Positions 12,501-24,500 of a stretch of 64,000 nucleotides of DNA are shown here, piece by piece. Below the pieces are notes generated by a model. That model was not told where the DNA came from. It saw only the letters and a program-made list of their open reading frames with translations, and searched no databases. This DNA comes from Prunella strophiata. Its lineage: Eukaryota > Chordata > Aves > Passeriformes > Prunellidae. The stretch covers positions 1,236,001 to 1,300,000 of the forward strand of contig JAZBQD010000022.1 in NCBI GenBank assembly GCA_036583965.1. Reading direction: 5' to 3'. The translations under genes and the position numbers were made by a program. Every line of letters starts with the position of its first letter. The stretch's first letter is position 1.

Positions 12501-15500
12501 TCATTGTCCTCAGCTGGTGGTGTTTGAAGGACGTCCTCATGCGCTTGGTTTTCTGATTGCTGGGGTACTGCTGGTCTCTGTCCAGGTGGTCACCATCGTT
12601 TTCATTGCAACTTAAAGCTTAAGGCAACAAGAGGGAAAGGCCTGTAAATCTCCTGCTCCACAACCAATATTGTTTGCAATTAAAACGACACACCACAGCA
12701 CGTACTGGCACGAGCCCTGCCTGTCTTTGCTCCATTTCATGGATTTGTAGAGCAGTTGAGTTTGGAAAAGCCCTCTGAGGTCATTGTGTCCTCAGTTAAC
12801 ACAGTGCTGCCAAGGCCACCACTAACCCATGTCCCCAAGTGCCACATCCACATGGCTTTGAAATCCCTCCAAGGACAGGGGCTTCACCTCTGCCTTTGGG
12901 GAAGTTTCCTAATATCCAACCTGACCCTCCCCTGGCCCAGCCTGAAGTTGTTCCCTCTCCTCCTGTCCCTGCTCCCTGGGAGCAGAGCCCGACCCCCCTG
13001 GCTGTCCCCTCCTGGCAGGAGCTCTGCAGAGCCACAAGGTCCCCCCTGAGCCTCCTTTTCTCCAGGCTGAGCCCCTTCCCAGCTCCCTCGGCCCCTCCTG
13101 GGGCTCCAGCCCCTTCTCCAGCTCTGTTGCCTTCCCTGGACACCTCCAGCCCCTCAGGGTCTCTCCTGCCATGAGCGGCCCAGAGCTGCCCCCAGCACTG
13201 GAGGTGCCCCAGCAGTGCCAGCTCAGGGGTGAGCACAGCCCAGGGCCATTGGCCTCGTGCCCACCTGGGCACAGCTGGATCATATTTCTGCACCTTCCAG
13301 CCATTCCCTTACAATAACCAGCCTGCAAGGACCCTGGCCTTCCCCTCTGTGGCTTTTAAAATGTCAGCTCTGTTTCCTTTCCCTTCTGCTCCACCTCCAC
13401 AGAACTTTTCCTTCACTTTCTGTGGGAGGACAGTAGCTGTCCTCAACTCTGTAAAGGGTTTTACTGTACTTGGTATCACCATAAACTGCACTGTAACACA
13501 CAAAGAGAGCTGCACAATACACTCCAGTCAAATCTCAATGGAACAGACTAGTTAAAATCATAATTATTTCCTCCATCAAACTAAACCCTGTAGAGTACAA
13601 GGGAGACCATTAAATGAAACACTATAAAAGAAATAAAGTTTGTGGCTACCAGACAGCAAATTATGACTATAATCTGACTAGCTAAAGAAATAAAGCTGTT
13701 AATACAACATATTCACTGGCATGCCAAATGAAAAAGCTTTTTAATTATTTATATGTTTATATTTCCATTTAAAAAAAAAAAAAAGTGTTTGCAAATACTA
13801 GTTTGAATGATCACTTCTGCCATATCCTTTTGAAATCAAGGAATGACTCTGTTTGATACACTTGCAGAAATCAAGCACGAGAAGAAGGTCTGCGAGAAAA
13901 GAACACTGTAAAAATTATCAAGTAGTATTAAATATTGAATGCCAAGCAAAATAATCTTGTAGACCAAAAGTAGTTTTTCATTTATTGGTGCACACAGTAA
14001 ACCATAGAAACCCTCTTAAAATAACACTAAGAACTGAGTTTAAATCAAATAAAAAATTAGGAATATAAGTGAAAATTAGCTCTGACAAACTGTTGTTAAT
14101 TAGCTTTTCCTGTCCAAATACCTACAAGTCCCTCTTAATTTCCTACAAGTTTTACACTAAAAGTAATGAAAAATTGCTCTCTCTGTTCTACACAGTATGT
14201 GTAGAAAATGACAAAAAAATTCTTTTGAAGGGGAATTGTTGGTAAGTTTCTTAAACACATGAACAGGCTTGTTTTCAATTGTCCACTGTTGCTGTTTAAT
14301 TACAACTGAGTACATCTCATGCACCTATCTGTATAGTGTTACTTGAATTCATTGTCCATCAGTAGGTCTCAGCACTAGTGAAAACACACACATTCTGACA
14401 GGCATGTATTAAATCAGATTGTAAAAATACACAGATAATAAAATGCACAGATTCCTAAGAAAAGATGCATACAGGTTGCCTAAGCAGGTTCTAGTAGCTA
14501 CAGTAGCTGCTTTACACACCTCAGCCTTTCAAAACCTGCCAAAAAGATGTGGCACAATACAGAGCAAAGCCTGCAAAAATTCAGCTCCAAGCCCAAAAGC
14601 ACGTTTGTTTAACAGATATGGCCGAAGTGCCCAAAGACTCAAAGTTTTCTGTGTGTTTCTGTACCCCTATAATTTAAAAAGCAGCTAAAAAAATGGTTCT
14701 GTAAATAGAAATGTGAGTGTCTGTGTGCGTGTGTGCGTGCATGTGCATACATTTGTATAAATCCTTTCCAGACCTCTGGATCTTGTGCCAAATTTTGGCC
14801 ATAAGAAGCATTTCTGCTTGTTTTCCTGCAGCATGAAAAACTGCAAGCACCTGAATTTAAAAGGTGTAAGATACTTAGAGGGAGAGAGTAACAATGGAGT
14901 AGTAACGGAGCTGTTTGGGATGTAGCCAAATCTTTTTGGGTTTAAGATCTGGGACCAAGTTGCCCATCTAGAGTCATGGCATGTGCTCCAGTCTCCTTCA
15001 TAGCTACAATTCCTGATATAAACAGCACTGGGATAAATAACATAATAATGCTCATAGAAAATTCTGTTATGGAAATGTAAAACCAAATAATGCTTGTTTA
15101 AAATGTACCCAAAGAATTTTAGATATTAGTAATGGAAAAGACCTTTGTGTGTCATCTTAGAGGCTTTTGAACCCTCCAAGAAACAACAAGACAGACATAG
15201 GAGGAAACGCATCAAATATCTGTCTGCAGGACTGAGATCTGGTTCCTGTTAATGTGCATCAAAACAAAGCCTAGGGCTGCAAGGAGCTGGATTTTAATGT
15301 GTCCCATAGAGAATGAGATACATTCAGAATCCAAGGATATAAAACTGATTCTAAACCCTCCCAGAATGGAATGAGGGCGTCAGCTTTTCATCAAGCCCTG
15401 ATAGGAAAAGGAACAACTTACTCTGGGAATATCTCACCATTTTACCTCATTATCTACTAAATAAAAATAATATTAAAATGTCAGTAAATATGTACCATTT

Positions 15501-18500
15501 GAGAGTGGCAAAATGTCCTTGTCTGCGATGGAAGCTGCAGAACAGATTTTGAAAGTGCATGAGGGCGTGTGCCGTTCCTTGTCTTGTGCAAGTGGTTTGG
15601 CTACTCCCAGGCATCACCCAGTGTGACATAAATAGTCCTAGCTGGTGCCAATTCCCCTCTTGTACTTGGTTGTGGTGCCTGGCACCATCCTCAACAGGCT
15701 ATTTTACTCAGTCTAATATTATCTGCATGTCTCACAGAATCTGCAACATCCATGGGTGTTGCAGGCACAGATACATAGAACGGGCCAAGGGTGTAAGTGG
15801 AGATTTTAAGAGCTGAGGAGTTTCTGCAAAAGGCATCAGGGTGTAAAACTAACACTGTACATGCTCCTCACGCAACCCTCTGTTTTTCAGGCACTGTCTT
15901 CCCTGTTCTTTTGTGGTGTCCTGTTTATCTCCCAAAGGAATTGCTGAACTATCCATATGTAACATTTCCATTCCATTGCAGTATCTCAGGCCCCTGCTGG
16001 GATTTCAGAAATACAATTGGTAGAATTCCAGTTGAATAGAGGAGCCTTAAATTAATGAGTGTTTCACTTCTATTTTTTGATAAAACAAATTCTGAAGCAG
16101 TGCCAAGTCTCTTTTTTGACCCTAGAACATTTCTAAGGCCCTGTGCCTTTCCCCAGACCCCACACCCAAAGCACTGCCCTCCCCCTCTGCAGTGGCAGCA
16201 CACACACCCTCAGCCACACATGGGCCACCAGGTCACAGGATGGTGGTGTCCACAGGCAGCATCACTACATCCCTACAGATTAAGAGGAAAATATTTTGTT
16301 TTGATATTGGTAGCCAAAATACCCTTTGCAGATTAATGCTTGACACCTCCCTAAACCCAACAACAGGAGCATAAAGCAGGCTGTGCTGGTGCTTCTGTAA
16401 CAAAGTCTGTTAGAGGAGGAGAACTTGGGAACATTGCTTCACCCTCAGATCACCAGAGCCCCCCATGGCTTGGGACTCGGGGCAAAGTGTGTGCTTAGCA
16501 GTTAGTAGGTTGCTAAGGATATGGCACATGAAGATGAGAAAGAGAAATTTCCTTTGGGGGAAATTTTGTTCTTAGTAGCTTGTGCTTGACATGTTAGATT
16601 ATGCCAAAAGAAAGAAAACTAATCCTGATTCTGAAAGAGTGATGAAACAAGAGACACGTTGTGTGTGCATTATCTCTCAATAGTGGCTCAGGAACATACA
16701 CCCCTTTCCTTCTGTAATCGGAGTCAAGGGGGTGTTTTAACCTCCTGCTGCCTGGAGAGGGAACTTGTGATTAACTAGACCAGGCAGGGGTGCAGCCACA
16801 TTTGTTGTTTGGTCGGAGTGTGTAGAGGATTTTGTGGTACCCTTATCCTCAAAGGGGACAGAAGTGAGACAGAGCCCTCAGAGTGGTACTTGGGACAGGA
16901 ACAGACACAGTCTTTCTCTTTGGAGGAAGAAGACACATAGAGAAGGCAGATTCCTGAAATTCTCACCACAGGCATTGAAAGAGGTGAAGCTGTGGGACTG
17001 AGAGCAGGCAAGGTACCCCTGGCTGCTTCTGAGGTGCCTGGCAGCACTAAAAGGAGCGCGTCTCTGCCAAGCCATGGAGCAACAGACACAACAGCGCTGC
17101 CTCAACCTTGGCATTTCAAGAAGTGTTTCTGAGGAGATAAAGCCAGTGAGTCTTGAGGATCCCAGGCCGAGCATCACAAGGCCAGGACATAGGAGAGCAG
17201 GATTAGAAGCCCTCTTCCTCCGGCCTTCCCCGGGCGCCTCGGACAAAGGGGCTGCGCGTCCCGGTGCCCCCCGGGGCTGCCCAAGGCCCGGGCCCCGCGG
17301 CCGCGGTGGCCCCCGGGGGGAGCGCGGCCGGGCCGGGGCTGGGGGGCGGGAGAACAAAGGGGCCGGGAGGGGCGGCCGGGCCCGGGCCCCGCGGGAGGAA
17401 CCGCCGCCAGGGTTTTTCCCCTCAATTAAGCCAGTTGAATGGCGCTGAATGGCCGGTGCGAGTGCGCGGTCAGTCCCTGAGCGCCGCGATTAACCCGGGC
17501 AGCCCCGGCCGAGCCGGGCTCCTCGCTGCCCGCCCCGCCGGGGGAAGGGGCTGCCGGCGGGGCTGCAGCGGGCTCCGCTCCCCGGCCCTGCCCGAGCGAC
17601 CCCGGCCCCGCAGCCGCCGGGGCAGCGCTCCCGGGGCCCCGCTCGCCCTTCGGGGCGGGAGCGATGCCCGCGCCCTGCCCCAGCCCCGACCCCAGCCCCA
17701 GCCCCCCGGGGAGGGGCCAGATGCGCCCGGGGACCCGAAAGGCGACCACAGCCCGGGAGGAGGGAGAGAAGGGGGAGAAGCAAGAAGAGGGGGGAGAAAG
17801 GGGTAAACCCTATTTTTTCCTAGGAAATCTCTGCAAGACATCCGATCTTAAGCCGCGATTCCCGTCTGCTCGCTCTGTCACAGTAGTCACAGGGAAGCTT
17901 CTTGCGAGCTTTTAGTCCCAAGGGAAACGAGCAGGAAAGAGGGATTCGCTTTTCAAAACTTTCCAGGCTTTTCGCATTTTTGTCAGGAAAAAAAACCCAA
18001 ACCACTTTTGACACAGCCACTTGAGAGGGTCAGCTCCAGGCGTCCCCGGCGCTGCCCCGAGCCCTGCCGGGAGCTGGGTCGGCGCCTCGGCAGCCTCCCC
18101 TCCCCCGGCAAAAAGCCGCCCCCAGCCCCAGTCCCCATCCGCCGAGGACGTCTATCCAGCCGGGATATTCCGTCACCCTCTCAGCGAAGCATGAGGCATC
18201 TTCCTGCTAGCAAAGGAAGGAAGTGTTTCTTAATATCTTGGCTGTTTGTAGAGATTATGGGTATTTTATCAGCTCCTCGTGCCCCAAGTTTGCGCAATAC
18301 ATCTGTCATTTTCCAGGATATTTTAGTGTCTTAAAGCCAGACTAGATACAAATGAATAAAACATAGCAGACTGTGGGAGGTTTGGGGTCTAATTCACAAA
18401 GGGAGTATTCAGAATTCTTTACAGGTGCTTCTGTGTTCAGCAAGCTTTCAGCCATTGATTTACTGACCTAAAAAACCCATCAAACTCCATTCCAACAAGT

Positions 18501-18530
18501 GAAGGAGGAAATTATGATCACAGGAACACA

Positions 18531-18567
<37 letters not shown>

Positions 18568-21500
18568 AAGAAAGAAAGAAAGAAAAAGAAATCTTTTTGA
18601 AGTTTCAGCATCCTTCTAAGCTATTTTCCACTTGTCAGGCTCTATCCACATCTAAACCCATCATGCCCCTGCAAACGGAGTCTCGTTTAAGTAGGAAAAA
18701 AAGAGAAGTCAGTCTAATTCGTGTTGCAGATGAATATTTGCTGCAATTTACAAAATTATTTCAGTCTCGACTCTGCCAAGTTTATGGGTCCCCCTTTTCC
18801 CACCACCTCTGGGTGTAGATTTATTTACACAAAGTATTCTACACCAACCACCAGGAACAGATCCCCTCAGAGGACAACATTGTGCATTTGTAGTGCATTT
18901 CTGAGAAGGAAATGACAAGTTCCACTAATAATAAAAAGAGAAACTATCACATCTTTAGATGGTTTATCTTTTAAAGGCACAAAATCCAAGGCTTTGCAAT
19001 AACTTACTCGTTTGTGGAATTTTACATCAACGAGCAATCCAGTGTGATTTCCAAGATCAATGGCACTTATTACCGCATAAATTAGTCGATTATAGGTCTA
19101 GTAAATAGTTAAGTAGATAAATAGCTTAAGCGAAGAAGCCAAAGGTTACTCAAAGAAGATCACTAAAGTTTCAGTTACGCGCTCTAAACAACGATTAAAA
19201 GTCGGACGGCAATTATTTTGTAAACGAATTTTTCAAATTGCAGCTAAAGGCGGTTTATTTAGGAAGTCAGGGAGCAGTGAGAATTTCTCAGGCTGTGCTC
19301 CCATCCAGGACAGATGCCGCTGATTCGGTTTACAGGTCCTTTGAATCTGAACATCTGCCCTGCACAGGGAGACAGCGGAAGGACAATTAAAAACTAATCC
19401 CTCCGAAAAGGAGACCTTTTTTAACGGGAGAAATGCATATTTGATGCATGTTTTAAAGCTGAACTGTTGCTCGCGAGAACACTACATCCACCTTTCATCA
19501 ACCTTCACCACTGGGACTACTACTGCTTTTTGCACTACTTCCAAATTATTCAGCAATTAGTTCAACCAATAATAGCTGGCAAATTTGTTCCCGAGGTGCG
19601 TTTGCCGGTTCGAGATGCGCCTTTTCTCCCTGCCGTTTTCAGTGCAAGCCACCCGATCCCGTCGCTATTGTTACTCCCTTCAGCTCAAAACACCGGTAGC
19701 CCCCCGTGCTCTAGCTGCCTCCCCCGGCCCGAAGCCCGAGCTCCTCGCCACCCCTGCCCTTCTCGGTGTCCCCCCGCGCCTTCCTCTCCCCGTTCCTCCT
19801 CCTCCTCCCCGCGCAGGCGGAGCGGCAGCCGCCCGGCGCAGCCCGCAGCTGGCGGGGCGCGCAGAGATGCGGCTCCAAACAAACCGCAGCAAACTTGGCC
19901 TTTACCGAACGCGTGTTAAAGGCAATCTGTGCCCTTCGGGACACGTCCGAAGCAGGTAGGTTAAAAGAGAAAACAGGCTGGGACGAGCGGAGAAGCACAG
20001 AGGGCACCGAGGCACAAAACGACGCAGGGAAACGAGTTCGGTGCCCAGGGTCTGGCGGGACGGCCCGAGAGCCCGGCTCAGGAAACGGCGAACTGGGGGG
20101 AAGCCCACCTCCGCCTCCGAGTCCTCGAATAAAACCAACATCTAAGAATTTTGTTTTGTCCAAGCATTTTTTTTTCCCCCGTTGCATACGAGCAGCAGAG
20201 CAGGAAGCCCCCGGGATGGCAGCCGTTCTGGTGGCAGCTACACGGAGAAGTGGGGCGAGGGGCAGAGGGGAGCGGGCATGGGAGGGGGAGGGGGGTCAGG
20301 AGGTTGCTCGAATTCCTTTGCTTGTAAAATTACAGTGCTGTGGAGGTGGGGAGGTTAAACAAGGAAACACGTCGGAAAGTTTCTGCTGGACCCAGAGAGC
20401 CGCGGCTGCTGCCAGGCTCGCTCCCGTTCCTCTGCTGCTGGGCTCGGTTCAGGGCAGGGGCTGTGCGCGGGGCAGCGATGGGCTGCAGAGGGGATGCTGC
20501 GAGTTTCCCGACTCTTCTCCGAGTCACCTCTCACGAACAAAACTCCAGCGGAACTTGCCCCCCCCCCCCATCATGTGAGCAGGCTCCGTGCTGCCCGCAG
20601 ACACCTGCTGCCCGCGGCCCCTGCCCGGGCACAGCAGCCCTGCACCCCCGTCCGCCCCCCACTCCAGCCCTTGGGAAACGGCCCCTTCCTCTCTCTCTTT
20701 CCTTCCAAAGCTTTGGGGTGCAAGAGCTCAGGACAGGGCTGAACAGTTCACCCGTCAGCAGCTTTAGAGTGTAGCCACTAAAGAAAATTCACGGGCCTCT
20801 GAAGTGCTAACTTAAAATCTCTGGTTTCCAGATTTTATTTCAGGCTGCACTCCCCCTTCTTCCCCCCCTTAACCAGATGACCTTGCTTCAAAACATTTTA
20901 TTTCCAGCTGAAGTGAAAAATGCTAACATATTAGCTTCTGTAATTGCAGTTTGACAGCACTTGATCTCAATAATTATGCTGCAGCTAAACTATTATTAAC
21001 AGTTTAAGCTAAAATAAACGGAAATCCCCCTTTGGAAGTGAACAGAAACAGACCATTTGAACTGTTCTGGGGGAAGGGTCTCTTACCTGCATTGTAGGCT
21101 GCCAGATCCGCTCCAGGCCCCGGGCTTTTTCTTTTCCTGGGTCTCCCCTTCTGGACAGTCCCCACGCCATTGTAATAAGGCAGTCCCAAAGTGTTGGCAG
21201 AGCCCGCTCCCAAAGCCGGGCCCTTCCCAGCGGCTACATCCGAGTGATTGAAATGCACCTGGTACTCCCCCTGGATGAGAGTCTCGAAATGGAGGCGGCA
21301 GTACACCAGATTGTCCTTCATGCCAAAGTGATCGCCAGTGGTCAGCATCTTGTTGCAAGTGGTGCAAGTGAAGCAATTTAAGTGATATACCAAATCCCTG
21401 GCCCTCATGACCATCTCGGAGGCAGAAATCCCCAGGTGACACCTCGCACATCTCTGCACCGAAAACCTCCTGCAAAACAGAAAGGCCAGAGAGACGGTGA

Positions 21501-24500
21501 GAGGCGCATTCCCCCCCACCCCGTCCTTCGTCCTTCGTTTCTGCCCGGAGGGCGGCAAAAGGCTGCGAGCCCCGGGGCGGCCACTTCGGCCGGGGCAGCG
21601 GCACAAAGCCGGGACGTTCGAGGAGCCCAGCCGGGCGGGCATCCCGCGACGGGAGCGCGGGGAGTCTCCGTCCCGTTTCCCAGCTCGCAGCGGAGCTCCC
21701 GCCCCGTCAGACCCCACCAGGAAAAGGCAGCGATCCCCGGGCCGCGAATGTGCCTGCATCCCCGGGCCCAGGAGGCACCGCCGGCGGGCGAGGAGCGGCC
21801 CCGCTGCGGGCCCCGGCCCCGTACCCAGCACAGGAGGCCGAGCAGGGCACGCCTGGTGAAGGCCCCAGTAGTCAAAGCTGGCTAGGGGAAGCTGTGCCCG
21901 GGCCGTGCCCGCCTCTCGGCAACACGGGACTCATCCTCACCACGAGTCTCCCTCCCCAGGGGGAGGTTTTAGGAGCTCACAGCCTGCCCCACGCGTGCCC
22001 ACGGATCCCCTCCGCAGTCTCGTCAGGACGGGGTCTGCTCAGAGAGGGGAGCGGCGGGCAGTGTCCCCGTCCCGGGCTGGCGGCCGAGGGCAGGCTGTAC
22101 CTGTAATAGTCCTCCTTGCAGTAGATGCTGCCGTCCTTGCTGAAGCAGGTGAGCTCGGACTCCAGGTTGAGTTTACATTCACAGCACTTCAGGCAGCGCA
22201 TGTGCCACTGTTTGTCCACAGCCAGGAGGTAATAACGGTCGGAGATTTTACCCCCGCAGCCGGCGCACAGGGCAGCCCTGTCACTGCTGATGGAAGGCAT
22301 GGTCTGCTGGGGGAAAACAATTACAGACCGTTAGCGAGAGGGAGAAACTCTTGAGCACGGCTGGGCTCCCCCCTCCCCCTGCCCGGCCGGGGACCGAGCT
22401 GCTGCTCCCCTGGCAGAGGAGCGGGGGCTGCGAGCCGGCCACCCCGACCGAGCCCCGCGCCCGGTCCCCAGGGTCCCGCCGCATCCCACCTTCCCGGGAG
22501 GAGGCGGGGAAGCGGGCGAGACAAACAGAAAACCACCCTGGCTTTTAGGGGAGGCGTCCAGACCAGACTCAGAACTTTTTTTTTTTTTTTTTTCTGGTGG
22601 ATTTTCCAGTCTCAAACCAAGAAAAGACGCTGTTCAATAAACAGGCGCAATAATAACAGAGTAGGGCAAATCACAGATAGTTCATTTTACAATTTAGAAT
22701 TACGGATATACTGAGAGTGTCTGCATAGTTAATGCTGTGTGAGTGCGTGTATGTGGAGCGTGTCTGTGTGTGTATTTTCCTAGCTATAAAATTCCGAATG
22801 AATTACGATCAAACCCCCAGTAGTCACAGTGCTGCAGACACAGCTCTCTGCAAGCTGGTTCCAAACAACACGGATCGCGATCTGCTGTGACCCAAAGCGC
22901 TAAAGGGATCAGTAAATAAAGCTGCGGAGGAGAGGAGCGTTACTAAATCCGAGGTGCAGAATGTTTAATCAGGAAAACGAAATAGTGGGAAACGTGCAGG
23001 AATGAGAGCGGGTTAAAACCAACAGAGCACATTAGATTATGCTGGGATAAACTTGGAAGCAATAAAACTAAATATAAGCCCTATATAATTTAATAGTTTA
23101 GTGTCAAATCGCAACCCAATCGAAACCCTCAAAAACCCCCAAATTCATACATATCCTGTCAACTTCTACCGAACAAGAAAGAGGGAGAAATATCGGAACC
23201 GTTTAAGCATGCTTATTTATTTCAGCAGGCACCTTAAAACAGCATTCGGGAGAGGAGGCTCGGTGGAGCAGCGTCTGGGGCAGACCTTGCAATATGCTGC
23301 TTTCCACTTCGGTCCCAACTTACTCTTACCCGCTTTGCACAAAAGCCCACGGCAGATCTGTTCTTGTGCACGAGAACCCCAAACATTTCCTTACAGCTGT
23401 GCCCAACACGCAGTTTGTTTTGGTTCGGGGCGGGGGAGAAGTTGTTTGTTTGCTTTTACCTCCTCTAGAGCCCTAAATCCTCGCGCAAAGCAAAAGCAAA
23501 GACAGCTAATCGGAGGAAATCGAAAGGAACCGAGGCTGATTTTCCAGCACATGCCAAACCCCTTGCTTTCATCCTGTGCTTGCGGGGATCACAAAATCCC
23601 ATCTCTGTGAGCACTCCCGTTTGCACCGCATCATTCCCACTAGGAGAACTCCACACAAATAAAACCCTGGCACTCCACTGGTGTTAGTCACAGGAACCCA
23701 CCGGTAGCTTGTTTCTTTAAGGCATTAACTGAACTCCGAGTAGGGATCGTTTTATAACCAAAGTAGTTTCTTGTAAATCCACTTTAAATGAAATAACGAT
23801 TTTTCCTACTTTGCTCTTCCAGTAACAAAAATATTCTGCCGTCTAGAAATGGTATTCAGGGATCCAGTATTCCAACCCACTATTTGTTACATACACACGT
23901 GTATCCATATAGATTATATACAGTTATATAAAACTATCAAGCCACAATATTTATTCCGGCAAAGATCATTGGATGTTGTTTAACTGTACGGAGAAATACT
24001 AACTTTTTAAAAGAAAACCAAAACCGTTTAGACTAGAAATCGCATCCCACCCTTCTAGTACAAAGGCCGTTTTCCAGCCGGTGTTTCAAGATTAAACAGT
24101 CTCACTGTCACCTTTAAGCAAATTTCACATAACATTACAAGAAAGAACACATACTGATGAAGTTTGAAAACCTGAGAACGGATCTTCCTTGCATATGCCT
24201 GTATCAGTTTACAAGACAGCATATAACCAATGTACGAGATAATTTCCCTTCAGAATTGTAATTTCTTAACAAAAAAAAAAATAGTATACATAAATTGTTA
24301 AACCACTTAAGACACTTCGAAAATTTCTTCCACTTCACCAGCTTAACGCTAGTTAGATGCATGCATCTTTTTATTATCTAAATGTATTAATAGACAAGGT
24401 CCACGCATCAGCAGACAAGATGAAATGTGGTAAAGTTATAAAATTCCCATCCATCCATCTATCTCCCCGAGACATATCTTCTAGTTCTGTTTGCCATGTT

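Larger units (their letters stand above)
12618..21086 (-). other. LHX2: LHX2 intron 3
   Basis: Phase-1 intron with GTAAGA donor and AAG acceptor. It holds a CR1 fragment at 12.74-13.30 kb, a poly(A)/GAAA run at 18.53 kb, GC islands at 17.2-18.1 and 19.6-20.6 kb, and AT-rich DNA between 18.96 and 19.46 kb with several intact CpGs and TAAA/TTTAT motifs. No additional exon was recognised. Confidence 0.9.

Noticed and set aside
13229..13555. 108-codon plus-strand frame overlapping the CR1 edge
   Set aside because: It begins inside the CR1 fragment on its antisense strand and continues into unique intron. No protein similarity was recognised.
18340..18592. Processed pseudogene ending in a long poly(A)
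   Set aside because: No gene-like body and no AATAAA before the A-run. GAAA units point to simple-repeat growth.
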